Shown here: positions 51,141-60,124 of the stretch, piece after piece
Numbering within the stretch: the stretch's first letter is position 1
Layout: every line of letters starts with the position of its first letter
Assembly: GCA_036266155.1 (NCBI GenBank)
Contig: DATANR010000120.1
Span: 1-64,000 of the forward strand
From: SIAJ01 sp036266155
GTDB lineage: Bacteria > Planctomycetota > Planctomycetia > Gemmatales > Gemmataceae
DNA length: 64,000 nt
Direction: 5' to 3'
The notes under the pieces: model-generated
Database searches by the model: none
Seen by the model: the letters and a program-made list of their open reading frames with translations, nothing else
What the model was told of the DNA's origin: nothing
Position numbers and translations under genes: made by a program

Positions 51141-53864
51141 ATGGACGAGCAATCGTTATTCATTGCCGCGGCCGAGATTGCAGACCCGGCTGAACGGGCC
51201 AAGTACCTCGATCGCGTCTGTGGAGTCGACAAGCCGTTGTTGCAACGTGTGCAGAACCTCCTTGACCGTGCGAGCAATGCCGGAAGCTTTCTCGAGAAAC
51301 CGGCGGTTGGCCATGACGTCACCAGTGAATTCCAATCCGAAATCGCGCGTCCTGCCGCCGTCGCCAGTGCTAAGGCGATCGAGCAACCGGGCGTGATGAT
51401 TGATTCGTACAAGCTCATCGAGCAAATCGGCGAAGGCGGCATGGGCGCCGTGTGGATGGCCCAGCAGACCGACCCAGTCAAGCGACTCGTGGCGTTGAAG
51501 CTTGTCAAGGCCGGCATGGATTCGAAGTCGGTCATTGCCCGCTTCGAGGCCGAACGGCAAGCGCTGGCATTGATGGACCATCCAAACATCGCCCGCGTGC
51601 TCGACGGAGGAACGACACCCGCCGGCCGACCCTACTTTGTCATGGATCTGGTCAAGGGCCTGCCGATCACCAAGTTTTGCGACAAGCATCGCTTCACGCC
51701 CCTGCAGCGGCTGGAACTGTTCATCGCCGTTTGCCAGGCCGTGCAGCACGCTCATCAAAAAGGAATCATCCATCGCGATCTCAAGCCATCCAACGTGCTC
51801 GTGGCTCTTTACGACGACAAGCCAGTGCCCAAGGTGATCGACTTCGGCCTCGCCAAGGCGACCGGGCAGCAGTTGACCGACAAGACACTCGTCACCGGGT
51901 TCGGCGCCATCGTCGGCACTCTCGAATACATGTCCCCAGAGCAGGCGGAGTTCAACCAGCTCGACATCGATACGCGGAGCGACATCTACTCACTCGGCGT
52001 GCTCTTGTACGAGTTGCTGGCCGGCAGTCCCCCCTTCGCCAAGGGCGATCTCGAGAAAGCGGGGATGCTCGAAATGCTGCGCGTGATTCGGGAAAAAGAG
52101 CCATCCAAGCCAAGCACGAAGCTGAGCACGGCCGAGAGGTTGCCGACGCTAGCCGCCAACCGCGGGACGGAGCCGGCGAAGTTGACGAAGCTTATCCGCG
52201 GCGAACTCGACTGGATCGTGATGAAGGCGTTGGAGAAAGACCGTGGCCGGCGTTACGAAACGGCCGGTGGACTGGCGGAGGATGTGCATCGTTACATGCT
52301 GCATGAGCCGGTTCACGCTCATCCGGCATCGGCCGCATATCGGCTGCGGAAGTTCGCCCGCCGGCACAAGGGCCCAGTACTGGCGGCGAGTCTGTTGTTG
52401 CTGGTGCTGGTCGTGGGTGTCGTTGGCACGACAGCGGGATTTGTCCGGGCCGAGCATCAGCGGCAGATTGCTGAGCAAAACGAAACGAAGGCCATTGCTG
52501 CCGCCGCGGCCGAGAAGCAAGAAAGGCAACTTGCCCAGGCTCGGGAGGCAGAAGCGCTAGCCCTGTTCCAATTTGTGGACGAGAAGATCATTGCGGCCGC
52601 GCGGCCGGAAGGCCAGGCGGGAGGTTTGGGTCGCGAGGTCACGATTCGCAAGGCGCTCGAAGTCGCACTCCCGGAGATTGGGCCACGGTTCGCCAATCAG
52701 CCGCTCGTCGAAGCCCGTTTGCGCTTTACCGTGGGGACGTCGTTCGCCAACCTCGGCGAGCGCAAGATCGCCACCGATCAAATCGAGAGATCCCTGGCGC
52801 TTCGGCGCAAGCATCTTGCTTCGGACCATCCCGACACACTCGCGTGCATGAACAACCTCGCGAACTGCTATTACGCCATGGGCCGTGTAGCCGATGCGAC
52901 CAAACTCCAGGAAGAAACATTGGCGCTCATGAAGGCGCGACTCGGCCCCGAAGATCCCTTGACGCTCGGAGCCATCAGCAATCTGGCAATCAGCTACGCA
53001 ACCGTTGGTGAGCTGGAAAAGGCTCTGAAGCTCAACGAAGAAACGGTGGCAATCAAGAAGAGCAAATTTGGCCCCGACGATCCCCGCACGCTTGGCACTA
53101 TGAACAACCTGGCGGGTGATTACCGCAACCTCGGCCGATTAGACGACGCACTCAAACTCAGCACGGAGACGGTCGAACGTTCGCAGAAAAGGCTTGGCCT
53201 CAGGAATCGCGTCACACTGGTGTGCATGGATACGCTCGCCAGCATTCACTACACGCGCGGTGAGTTTGCGGAGGCCGTCAAGATTTACGATTCGATTTTG
53301 CCGCTCATGAAGGAGATACTCGGTCCCGGCCACTCCGTCACGCTGACCAACATGACGGCTCTGGCCAATACCTACGCCGCGCTCGGCCGATATGGCGACG
53401 AACTCAAGATCCGCGAGGAGACAATCGCCAAGCGACCCAAAGCCGACTCCGATCGGCCTGACGCATTGGATGACTTGATTCAACTCGCAGAACTGCTCGC
53501 GGTTTGCCCGGACGCCAAAATCCGCGACCCGAAGCGCGCCGTCGAGTTGGCCACCAAGGCGGTGGAACGCGCACCGAAATCGGAGTGGTACTTGCGGGGA
53601 CTTGGTTGGGCCCAATTTCGAGCCGGCGCCTGGCAAGACAGCATCACGGCCCTGAATAAGTCGATCGAGCTGCGCAAGTCCGGGGGCGATTCCTTCTATT
53701 GGTTCGTTCTGGCCATGGACTATTGGCACCTGGGAGACAAGGCGGCGGCCCGCAAGCGGTACGACCAGGCCGTTGAATGGATGGCGAAGAACAAGCCAAG
53801 CGATCTACGCGTACACCGCTTCCGCGCGGAAGCGGACGAACTCATGAACAAGAAGTCCAAATAG
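51141..53864 (+). CDS. Transmembrane Ser/Thr protein kinase with TPR repeats
   Basis: A 907-residue receptor-like kinase. Kinase domain about 90-350: IGEGGMGAVW (glycine loop), Lys120 in VALKLVKAG, catalytic HRDLKPSN (Asp213), DFGLAK (234-239), GTLEYMSPEQA. One membrane helix (about 412-434, GPVLAASLLLLVLVVGVVGTT) is followed by an extracytoplasmic sensor part with tetratricopeptide repeats (about 530-880, LACMNNLANCYYAMGRVADA, LGAISNLAISYATVGELEKA, LGTMNNLAGDYRNLGRLDDA). ECF gene is directly upstream; the two probably form one signalling pathway. All catalytic residues are intact. Confidence 0.93.
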   Translation: MDEQSLFIAAAEIADPAERAKYLDRVCGVDKPLLQRVQNLLDRASNAGSFLEKPAVGHDVTSEFQSEIARPAAVASAKAIEQPGVMIDSYKLIEQIGEGGMGAVWMAQQTDPVKRLVALKLVKAGMDSKSVIARFEAERQALALMDHPNIARVLDGGTTPAGRPYFVMDLVKGLPITKFCDKHRFTPLQRLELFIAVCQAVQHAHQKGIIHRDLKPSNVLVALYDDKPVPKVIDFGLAKATGQQLTDKTLVTGFGAIVGTLEYMSPEQAEFNQLDIDTRSDIYSLGVLLYELLAGSPPFAKGDLEKAGMLEMLRVIREKEPSKPSTKLSTAERLPTLAANRGTEPAKLTKLIRGELDWIVMKALEKDRGRRYETAGGLAEDVHRYMLHEPVHAHPASAAYRLRKFARRHKGPVLAASLLLLVLVVGVVGTTAGFVRAEHQRQIAEQNETKAIAAAAAEKQERQLAQAREAEALALFQFVDEKIIAAARPEGQAGGLGREVTIRKALEVALPEIGPRFANQPLVEARLRFTVGTSFANLGERKIATDQIERSLALRRKHLASDHPDTLACMNNLANCYYAMGRVADATKLQEETLALMKARLGPEDPLTLGAISNLAISYATVGELEKALKLNEETVAIKKSKFGPDDPRTLGTMNNLAGDYRNLGRLDDALKLSTETVERSQKRLGLRNRVTLVCMDTLASIHYTRGEFAEAVKIYDSILPLMKEILGPGHSVTLTNMTALANTYAALGRYGDELKIREETIAKRPKADSDRPDALDDLIQLAELLAVCPDAKIRDPKRAVELATKAVERAPKSEWYLRGLGWAQFRAGAWQDSITALNKSIELRKSGGDSFYWFVLAMDYWHLGDKAAARKRYDQAVEWMAKNKPSDLRVHRFRAEADELMNKKSK

Positions 53865-53872
53865 GAGCAATT

Positions 53873-54148
53873 ATGCGACGCCCAAGACGATTCCTCTTCG
53901 TCATGATGCCCTTCTTCCTTCTCATGGGCGTGACGAATTTGCTCAAATACTCGGAAAAGCTGCTGGATGCCTCAGACAATGTGCGCGTCGTTCACATCAT
54001 CGGCCTGTCCAGCGCGGGCGCGATGTGTGGCATCGCTTGGGCCGGCCTCATGGTTGCCCTCTTTGCTCGGAATTGGATTCCCGAAGGCCCCACGAAGATG
54101 GGCAAGCCAACGTCTCCTGGCCTCGAAGCAGACGCGCACGCGGCCTGA
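53873..54148 (+). CDS. Small membrane protein of unknown function
   Basis: A 91-residue protein, 8 bp downstream of the kinase gene. AGGAG five to six bases upstream of ATG 53873 defines the start; the open frame goes further up into the kinase gene, but that part is a shadow. Two hydrophobic helices (about 6-22, FLFVMMPFFLLMGVTNL, and 38-63, VHIIGLSSAGAMCGIAWAGLMVALFA) are separated by a short loop, with a short Lys/Pro tail. It may be a membrane partner of the kinase; the family is unrecognised. Confidence 0.6.
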   Translation: MRRPRRFLFVMMPFFLLMGVTNLLKYSEKLLDASDNVRVVHIIGLSSAGAMCGIAWAGLMVALFARNWIPEGPTKMGKPTSPGLEADAHAA

Positions 54149-54190
54149 CCGGCCAATGTCGCCGTCCTTATGACAATCCTCTCGTGGTCC

Positions 54191-55642
54191 TCAACCGAGC
54201 AGGCCCTTTACCACATTTCCATGAACGTCCGTTAGCCGGTAGTCACGGCCCTGGAACTTGAACGTCAGCCGCGTGTGATCGATGCCGAGCAGGTGCAGAA
54301 TTGTCGCGTTCCAGTCGTGGATGTGGACCGGATCCTTGACGACGTTGTAAGCGAAGTCGTCAGTCTCGCCGTAGGTGATGCCCGGCTTCACGCCGCCGCC
54401 GGCCATCCACATCGAGAAACAGCGGCCATGATGGTCGCGGCCGTAGTTATCCTTCGTCAACGCTCCCTGACTGTAGACGGTCCGGCCGAACTCGCCGCCC
54501 CAGATGACGAGCGTGTCGTCGAGCATCCCCAGCCGTTTCAGGTCCTTGACCAGCGCCGCGGCCGGCTTGTCGACGTCCTTGCACTGCCCGCGAATCTGGC
54601 CGGGTAGGGCACTGTGCTGGTCCCAACCGCGGTGCATGAGTTGCACGAAGCGGACGCCGCGCTCGACCATGCGCCGGGCGAGCAGGCAGTTTCGGGCAAA
54701 GCCGCCGTCGACCATCTTGTCGTCGATGCCGTATTCATCGATGACCTTCTTCGGCTCCTTCGAAAGATCGGTCAGCTCCGGCACGCTCGCCTGCATGCGG
54801 AAGGCCATCTCGTATTGCTCAATTCGTGTGTTGATTTCCGGATCGCCGAACGACTCGGCCGCGAGTTTGTTCAAATCGCTGACGCCGTCGAGCATGTTGC
54901 GCCGACTTTCCGTGTCCACGCCATCGGGGTTCGACAAATACAGCACGGGATCGGAGCCCGAGCGGAAACGAACCCCTTGATGCTCGCTCGGCAAGAAGCC
55001 GCTGCCCCACAGGCGCGAGAAAATCGGCTGATCGGTCTTGTTGCCGCTGCCCTGCGAGATCTGCACGACGAACGCGGGCAGGTTTTTGCTCAGGCTGCCG
55101 ATGCCGTAAGAAAGCCAGGCGCCAAAGCTCGGCCGGCCCGGCTGCTGGCTGCCGGTCTGGATATACGTGATCGCGGGATCGTGATTGATCGCCTCGGTGT
55201 TGAGCGACCGCACGACGGCAATATCGTCGGCAATCATCGCGACGTTCGGCATCAATTCACTGACCCAGGTCCCCGCCTTGCCATGTTGCGCGAACTTGAA
55301 GAGCGACGGAGCGACCGGCAGCGTCTTCTGACCCGACGTCATGCCGGTGATTCGCTGGCCCATGCGGATGGAAGCCGGCAGGTCTTCGCCAAAGTGTTCC
55401 TTGAGCTTCGGCTTATAGTCGAACAAATCAATGTGCGATGGCCCGCCGGACATGAACAGATAAATGACGCGCTTCGCCTTCGGAGCGAAATGCAGCTTCG
55501 GCAACGCGCCGGCGGTCTTTAGCGGATCGTCCGCGGCACGAGCATCCTCGGCGAGCAGCGATGCCAGAGCCGCGGCCCCGATGCCGGTAGCGGAGCGGCC
55601 GAAGAATTGACGACGGGTTTGTAGCAGATTGAATGAAGACAT
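54191..55642 (-). CDS. DUF1501 protein (Tat-exported), partner of the second PSD1 protein
   Basis: A 483-residue DUF1501 protein. The start MSSFNLLQTRRQFFGRSATG is a twin-arginine signal. Motifs: YLFMSGGPSHIDLFDYKP, VRSLNTEAINHDPA, RRMVERGVRFVQLMHRGWDQH, LVIWGGEFGRTVYSQG with NYGRDHHGRCFSMWMAGGGV, and HIHDWNATILHLLGIDHTRLTF. It is the downstream gene of the PSD1 gene at 55696 (53-bp gap). This gap holds an AT-rich repeat with GGATTAACAGG. Confidence 0.92.
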   Translation of the reverse strand: MSSFNLLQTRRQFFGRSATGIGAAALASLLAEDARAADDPLKTAGALPKLHFAPKAKRVIYLFMSGGPSHIDLFDYKPKLKEHFGEDLPASIRMGQRITGMTSGQKTLPVAPSLFKFAQHGKAGTWVSELMPNVAMIADDIAVVRSLNTEAINHDPAITYIQTGSQQPGRPSFGAWLSYGIGSLSKNLPAFVVQISQGSGNKTDQPIFSRLWGSGFLPSEHQGVRFRSGSDPVLYLSNPDGVDTESRRNMLDGVSDLNKLAAESFGDPEINTRIEQYEMAFRMQASVPELTDLSKEPKKVIDEYGIDDKMVDGGFARNCLLARRMVERGVRFVQLMHRGWDQHSALPGQIRGQCKDVDKPAAALVKDLKRLGMLDDTLVIWGGEFGRTVYSQGALTKDNYGRDHHGRCFSMWMAGGGVKPGITYGETDDFAYNVVKDPVHIHDWNATILHLLGIDHTRLTFKFQGRDYRLTDVHGNVVKGLLG

Positions 55643-55695
55643 TTTTGACGGGATTAACAGGAAATACAGGATTAAAAAACCGGGGGCAAAACACA

Positions 55696-58600
55696 TCAAT
55701 TCCTCGTCACCACCTCATCCAGATTCAGAATCGCATTCGCGACCATCGCCCAGGCGGCGACGTCGATCGCGTCCAGCTTCTCATCACGCGGCGCTTCGCC
55801 TACTTTGAGCAGCTTCTCGGCAGCCGGCTTGTCCTTCGCGAAACGGGCGTGTTGCGCGTCGAAGATGCGCTTCAGGATCGCCGTCTCCTTGTCCTGAGGC
55901 GCACGAGCCGTCGCCAGCTTGAACGCAAAGGCGATGCGCTCCTCCGGCGTGGCGCCACCTTCCTTCAACATGCGCTCGGCCAGCTTGCGCGACGCTTCCA
56001 CATACGTCGGGTCATTCATCAACACGAGGGCTTGCAGCGGCGTGTTGGTTCGCGATCGGCGGACGACGCAGACCTCGCGATCCGGCGCGTCGAGCGCCGC
56101 CAGCGACGGCGGCGGGCAGGTGCGCTTCCAGAACGTGTACATTGTCCGCCGATACAGGTCTTTGCCATGGCTTTGCGTGTATGTTTGGGCAGTCCAGTTG
56201 GCCCCATCGGACCGCGACATGAGTTCTTCCCACAAGCCCGCTGGCTGATACGGCGACACGCTCTTGCCGCCGACTTCGCCGTTGAGCAGGCCGCTCACCG
56301 CCAGGGCCTGATCGCGAAGGAACTCGGCCTGCAGTCGGAACCTCGGCCCACGGGCGAGCAGCCGATTCTCCGGGTCCTTGCCAAACGATTCCTTGGTCAT
56401 CGCCGACGACTGGCGGTACGTCGCCGACGTGACGATCAACGTCACCAGCTTGCGAACGTCCCAACCGGACTCGCGGAACTCGACAGCGAGCCAATCGAGC
56501 AATTCCGGATGCGACGGATACTCACCCTGCGTGCCAAAGTCCTCCGCGGTCTTCACGAGCCCGGTGCCGAAGAACATTTGCCAATAACGATTAATTGTCA
56601 CCCGCGCCGTAAGTGGATGATCCGCCGACACCAACCATCGCGCCAAATCCAACCGATTCGCCGCTTGCGGCATAGCGCGCAACCCCGGCAACGCCACCGG
56701 CGTGCCCGCCGTCACCTTGTCCCCCTTCTTGTCGTATTGCCCGCGCACGAGCATGAACGTATCGCGCGGCTTCGGCATCTCCTGCATCACCATCGCGTCC
56801 GGCGTGTTCTTCTCCATCTCCGCGATCTGCTTATTGATCTCGCCAACGCGGTCGTTGAGTTTGCGCGTCGCCGGCGACACGTTGGCTCGATAGTACGCTC
56901 GCAGCTCATTCCTTTGTGCATCCGTCCGCTTGCCCGGCTCCGTCTTGAGCGCCGCCCCAACATTCGCAGGCAACCCGGCCGCCTGATGCGGGGTCGGCGA
57001 ACCGGTCGCAGACACGCGGAACCGACCCATCTGATGGCTCGCGAAGTGCGAATTGAATTGAAGTTGCACGGTCACGTCCTGCCCGGCCGTCACTGCATCC
57101 GTGAGTTCGAACACCGCGTGATGCGGCTTCCCCGTCTGCGGATAAATCGCCCACCCCGGCGAGCCCTTGAGCACGCTCGCCACGTCGAAGGTGCCTTCCT
57201 TCTGGCTAAAGTCCGCCGTCGCCGAACGCACAGCAATCGGCTTCGCGTCCTTGCCATCGCCCAGACTCACGCGAATGCCCGTCATCACAAAGTTGCCGTT
57301 CACCGAACGACCGGGGCCCTTTTCGTTGAGCCGATCGTCCGGCAACGCCTCGACGCGGATCGCCGTCAGCTTCGGCAAGTCGCTCCGAAACGTGAACGTG
57401 TAAGCCTCGGTCGCCGCGTTCGGCCCGCCGACGACGGTCGAGCCATCCTTGTCGAGCGTGAACGTCGCTCCGCCCTTCGAGCGCAGCTTCGTCAATTCAA
57501 GTTGCCTCCACTCCGTCTTTGCATCGCGCGGCATCTTCTCCCATTCGGCCTGCGCCGCATCAACCTCGGGCATCGCCGCGGCTTGCCGCTTCGCGATCTC
57601 CTCAATCTCCGCCCGCAGCGCCGCGATCTTCTTCTCCTGCTGCGGATCAGGCACCTTGAGTACCGGCACGGCGTTGCCGCGATTGCCGTCGAGCCCGTTC
57701 TCCGGCACGTTGTTGAAGAACGCGTAGAGCTGGTAAAAGTCCTTCTGCGTGAACGGATCGAACTTGTGATCGTGGCACTGAGCACACCCGATGGTCAGCC
57801 CCATCCAGACGGTCGCGGTCGTGTTCACGCGATCGACGACGTAGGCCGTGCGATACTCCTCCGGGATCGCCCCGCCCTCGAAGTTGATCATGTTGTTGCG
57901 ATTGAATCCGCTCGCCACCTTCTGCGCGATCGTCGACCCCTGCAGCAGGTCGCCCGCAAGTTGTTCGATCGTGAACTCGTCGAAGCGCTTGTTCTTGTGG
58001 AACGCGTCGATGACCCACTCACGCCAGCGCGTCATGTCGCGGCCATTGTCGATGTGGTAGCCGTTCGTGTCCGCGTAACGGGCCGCGTCCATCCAGTCGA
58101 GGGCCATGCGTTCGCCATAGCGGATCGAATTCAGCAGCCGCTCGACCACTTTCGCATAAGCGTCCGCCGATGTGTCGGCAACAAAGTCATCGACCTCCTT
58201 CGGCGTCGGCGGCAACCCGGTCAAATCAAACGTGACGCGCCGTATCAACAGCCGCTTGTCGGCTTCGCGCCCCGGCGCCATCCCCTCCTTCGCCAAGCGC
58301 GCCGCCACAAACCGATCAATCGGATTCTTCGCCCACCCCTCGCCCGCCGTCGGCACGGTCGGCCGCACCGGCGCCGTGAACGCCCAGTGCCCCTGATACT
58401 CGGCCCCTTGCGCGACCCACGTCTTGAGCGTCTCGACCTGGGCCACCGACAGCGGCTTGGCAAACTTCTCCGGCGGCATCCTGTCCGTCTTGACCATCGT
58501 GGTGATGCGCTTGACCAACTCGCTCGCGGCCGGCTTCTTGAGATCGATCACGGCCAGCGCCGCGTCGCGCTTGTCGAGCCGCAACTCGGCCTTGCGCGCC

Positions 58601-58734
58601 TTGTCGTCCGGCCCGTGGCAAGCGAAACAGTGATCGGCCAGAATCGGCCGCACATCGCGATTGAACTCGACCTTGCCCTGCGCCCACAGAGCCGACGGGA
58701 TCAAAGCGAGAAGAGCGGAGAGGGTGCAGCGCAT
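55696..58734 (-). CDS. PSD1 / DUF1549 / DUF1553 exported haem protein (long form)
   Basis: A 1012-residue exported protein with signal MRCTLSALLALIPSALWAQ. The planctomycete cytochrome c domain has CFACH at about 36-40. DUF1549 (TFDLTGLPPTPKEVDDF, CAQCHDHKFDPFTQKDFYQL) is followed by a coiled-coil segment and a beta-rich insert (about 430-610, including AYTFTFRSDLPKLTAIRVEALPDD), then DUF1553 (HPLTARVTINRYWQMFFGTG, HPELLDWLAVEFR). The beta insert is absent in the 819-residue paralogue of this window and may bind a ligand. The DUF1501 gene follows on the same strand. Confidence 0.9.
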   Translation of the reverse strand: MRCTLSALLALIPSALWAQGKVEFNRDVRPILADHCFACHGPDDKARKAELRLDKRDAALAVIDLKKPAASELVKRITTMVKTDRMPPEKFAKPLSVAQVETLKTWVAQGAEYQGHWAFTAPVRPTVPTAGEGWAKNPIDRFVAARLAKEGMAPGREADKRLLIRRVTFDLTGLPPTPKEVDDFVADTSADAYAKVVERLLNSIRYGERMALDWMDAARYADTNGYHIDNGRDMTRWREWVIDAFHKNKRFDEFTIEQLAGDLLQGSTIAQKVASGFNRNNMINFEGGAIPEEYRTAYVVDRVNTTATVWMGLTIGCAQCHDHKFDPFTQKDFYQLYAFFNNVPENGLDGNRGNAVPVLKVPDPQQEKKIAALRAEIEEIAKRQAAAMPEVDAAQAEWEKMPRDAKTEWRQLELTKLRSKGGATFTLDKDGSTVVGGPNAATEAYTFTFRSDLPKLTAIRVEALPDDRLNEKGPGRSVNGNFVMTGIRVSLGDGKDAKPIAVRSATADFSQKEGTFDVASVLKGSPGWAIYPQTGKPHHAVFELTDAVTAGQDVTVQLQFNSHFASHQMGRFRVSATGSPTPHQAAGLPANVGAALKTEPGKRTDAQRNELRAYYRANVSPATRKLNDRVGEINKQIAEMEKNTPDAMVMQEMPKPRDTFMLVRGQYDKKGDKVTAGTPVALPGLRAMPQAANRLDLARWLVSADHPLTARVTINRYWQMFFGTGLVKTAEDFGTQGEYPSHPELLDWLAVEFRESGWDVRKLVTLIVTSATYRQSSAMTKESFGKDPENRLLARGPRFRLQAEFLRDQALAVSGLLNGEVGGKSVSPYQPAGLWEELMSRSDGANWTAQTYTQSHGKDLYRRTMYTFWKRTCPPPSLAALDAPDREVCVVRRSRTNTPLQALVLMNDPTYVEASRKLAERMLKEGGATPEERIAFAFKLATARAPQDKETAILKRIFDAQHARFAKDKPAAEKLLKVGEAPRDEKLDAIDVAAWAMVANAILNLDEVVTRN

Positions 58735-59240
58735 CGCGAAATTCCGGAAGAGGCGGGCTCGGCGGGACGAAGCAGTTCCGATGGAGATAGGTTATCGCAA
58801 GGCGGGGGGCACTTCTAGCGGCATCAGAGTAGTGCAGTCAACGCAGAGGCGGCTATTATCCGTCTGTTCCCCGAGCATTTTTGTGTGCCGAGTCAATTAC
58901 AAGAGTTCAGCTGGTGGCACTTTTAGGTTCTGGACCGATGATTCCGATTCGAAGACGGCTTCCAGGACATCAAATTCCATTCGCGTCTTTGATCCTCAAG
59001 TAGTTTTTTCGTAATTGGTTGTGGCGAATTTGAATGGTCATTTGCGGCCAAGAAAACTGCAGTATTTTTCGTTCGCCGGTGTCCGGTTCCAGCAAGACAC
59101 ACGCTTATAAGGATATGGATGTGCCGCGGACTTACCTTTGTACCGCGACATTGGTCTACCGACATTGGACCCATATCTGGTTCACCGTTCCACACTCCTG
59201 ACTTCGACGTGATGGCCGACCACACCCATGGAGGAATTGC
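58735..59240. other. Intergenic region without recognised genes
   Basis: About 500 bp between the start of a PSD1 gene (-) and the phosphoesterase pseudogene (+). AT content is higher than in the surroundings. No motif-bearing frame and no repeat was seen. The sequence TTATAAGGATATGG near 59107-59120 is a possible promoter-like stretch. GGAGG just before ATG 59241 is the ribosome site of the next gene. Confidence 0.5.
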
Positions 59241-60120
59241 ATGTCTGACAGGAGAATTGACCATGTCGTTGTGTTGATGCTCGAAAACCGGTCTTTCGAT
59301 CATATGTTCGGGTTTCGGCCCGGGGTGAATGGGCTCACTGGGCAGGAATTCAATCTGCTTGATCCAACCAAACCCGAGTCGGCGGCGAATCCTGCGTTCC
59401 ATGCCTCCAATGCGGCACCGTTTGCTGTCCCGGTCGGGAAGGGTCCGCTGCATTCGTTGAACCAGACTAGCGTCCAACTCTGCAACAACAAGGACGGGCC
59501 GAGCGCCGCTACCCCGGTCAAGAACAACGGCTTCGTGAAGAGCTTTCAGACAGGCCTAACATCAGACCACGTGGCACATCCGGCGTCTGAACAACTTCAG
59601 GTGGTGATGGAGTCGTTCGCGTCAGGCCGGCTTCCGTCGATCAGCGCGCTTGCAGGCGCCTTTTGCCTATGTGACAATTGGTACTCCGAGGTGCCGGGCC
59701 CCACCCACCCGAATCGCCTGTACGTGCCAGCACACCTCGATACTGGCAACCCTAAAAGACCTATTCGGGCTCGCGGATTTCCTGACCAAGCGCGACCGAA
59801 GTGCGAAATCATTTGCGGATTTATTCAACCAATTGCCGGTTCCCCGCACCGACACCCCGGCGACGTTGCCGCGAGCGCCTTTACCAGTCCTTGCGGCCGC
59901 GGAGGAAGACCCGGCGAACCGGTCCCTGGACGACACCCAGATGAACATGCTGATTGGCGCCCTGCACTTGACGCAGGGTTCGCATCCGGACGGCATCTCG
60001 CTCGCCAACCTACCGACCACTCAGGGCGAGGCATCGGAGTACATTCGCCGATGCTACGCGGCTTATTTCGGCAAGATCAAACAAACCGCTCAGGCACAAC
60101 CCAAACCTTCCAAGGAGTAA
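59241..60120 (+). pseudogene. Phosphoesterase (phospholipase C-like) with large internal deletion and frameshift
   Basis: The start (GGAGG, ATG 59241) encodes a phosphoesterase of the PF04185 family: HVVVLMLENRSFDHMFGF, then AGAFCLCDNWYSEVPGPTHPNRLYVPA (to about 59730). From there the reading frame runs out of family sequence. The next frame instead continues with HTSILATLKDLFGLADFLTKRD, which is the C-terminal part of the same family, and ends at 60120 with ...KPKPSKE. The middle of the enzyme, including much of the active site, is gone. The junction is at about 59725-59735. The downstream peptidase gene starts 4 bp after the old stop, so operon structure is kept. Confidence 0.85.
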
Positions 60121-60124
60121 CTCG

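Noticed and set aside
55633..58818. Very long open frame (1061 codons) on the plus strand, antisense to the PSD1 gene
   Set aside because: It is extremely Arg/His-rich without any motif, and the opposite strand encodes a complete PSD1/DUF1549/DUF1553 protein. Such antisense frames are common in GC-rich genes.
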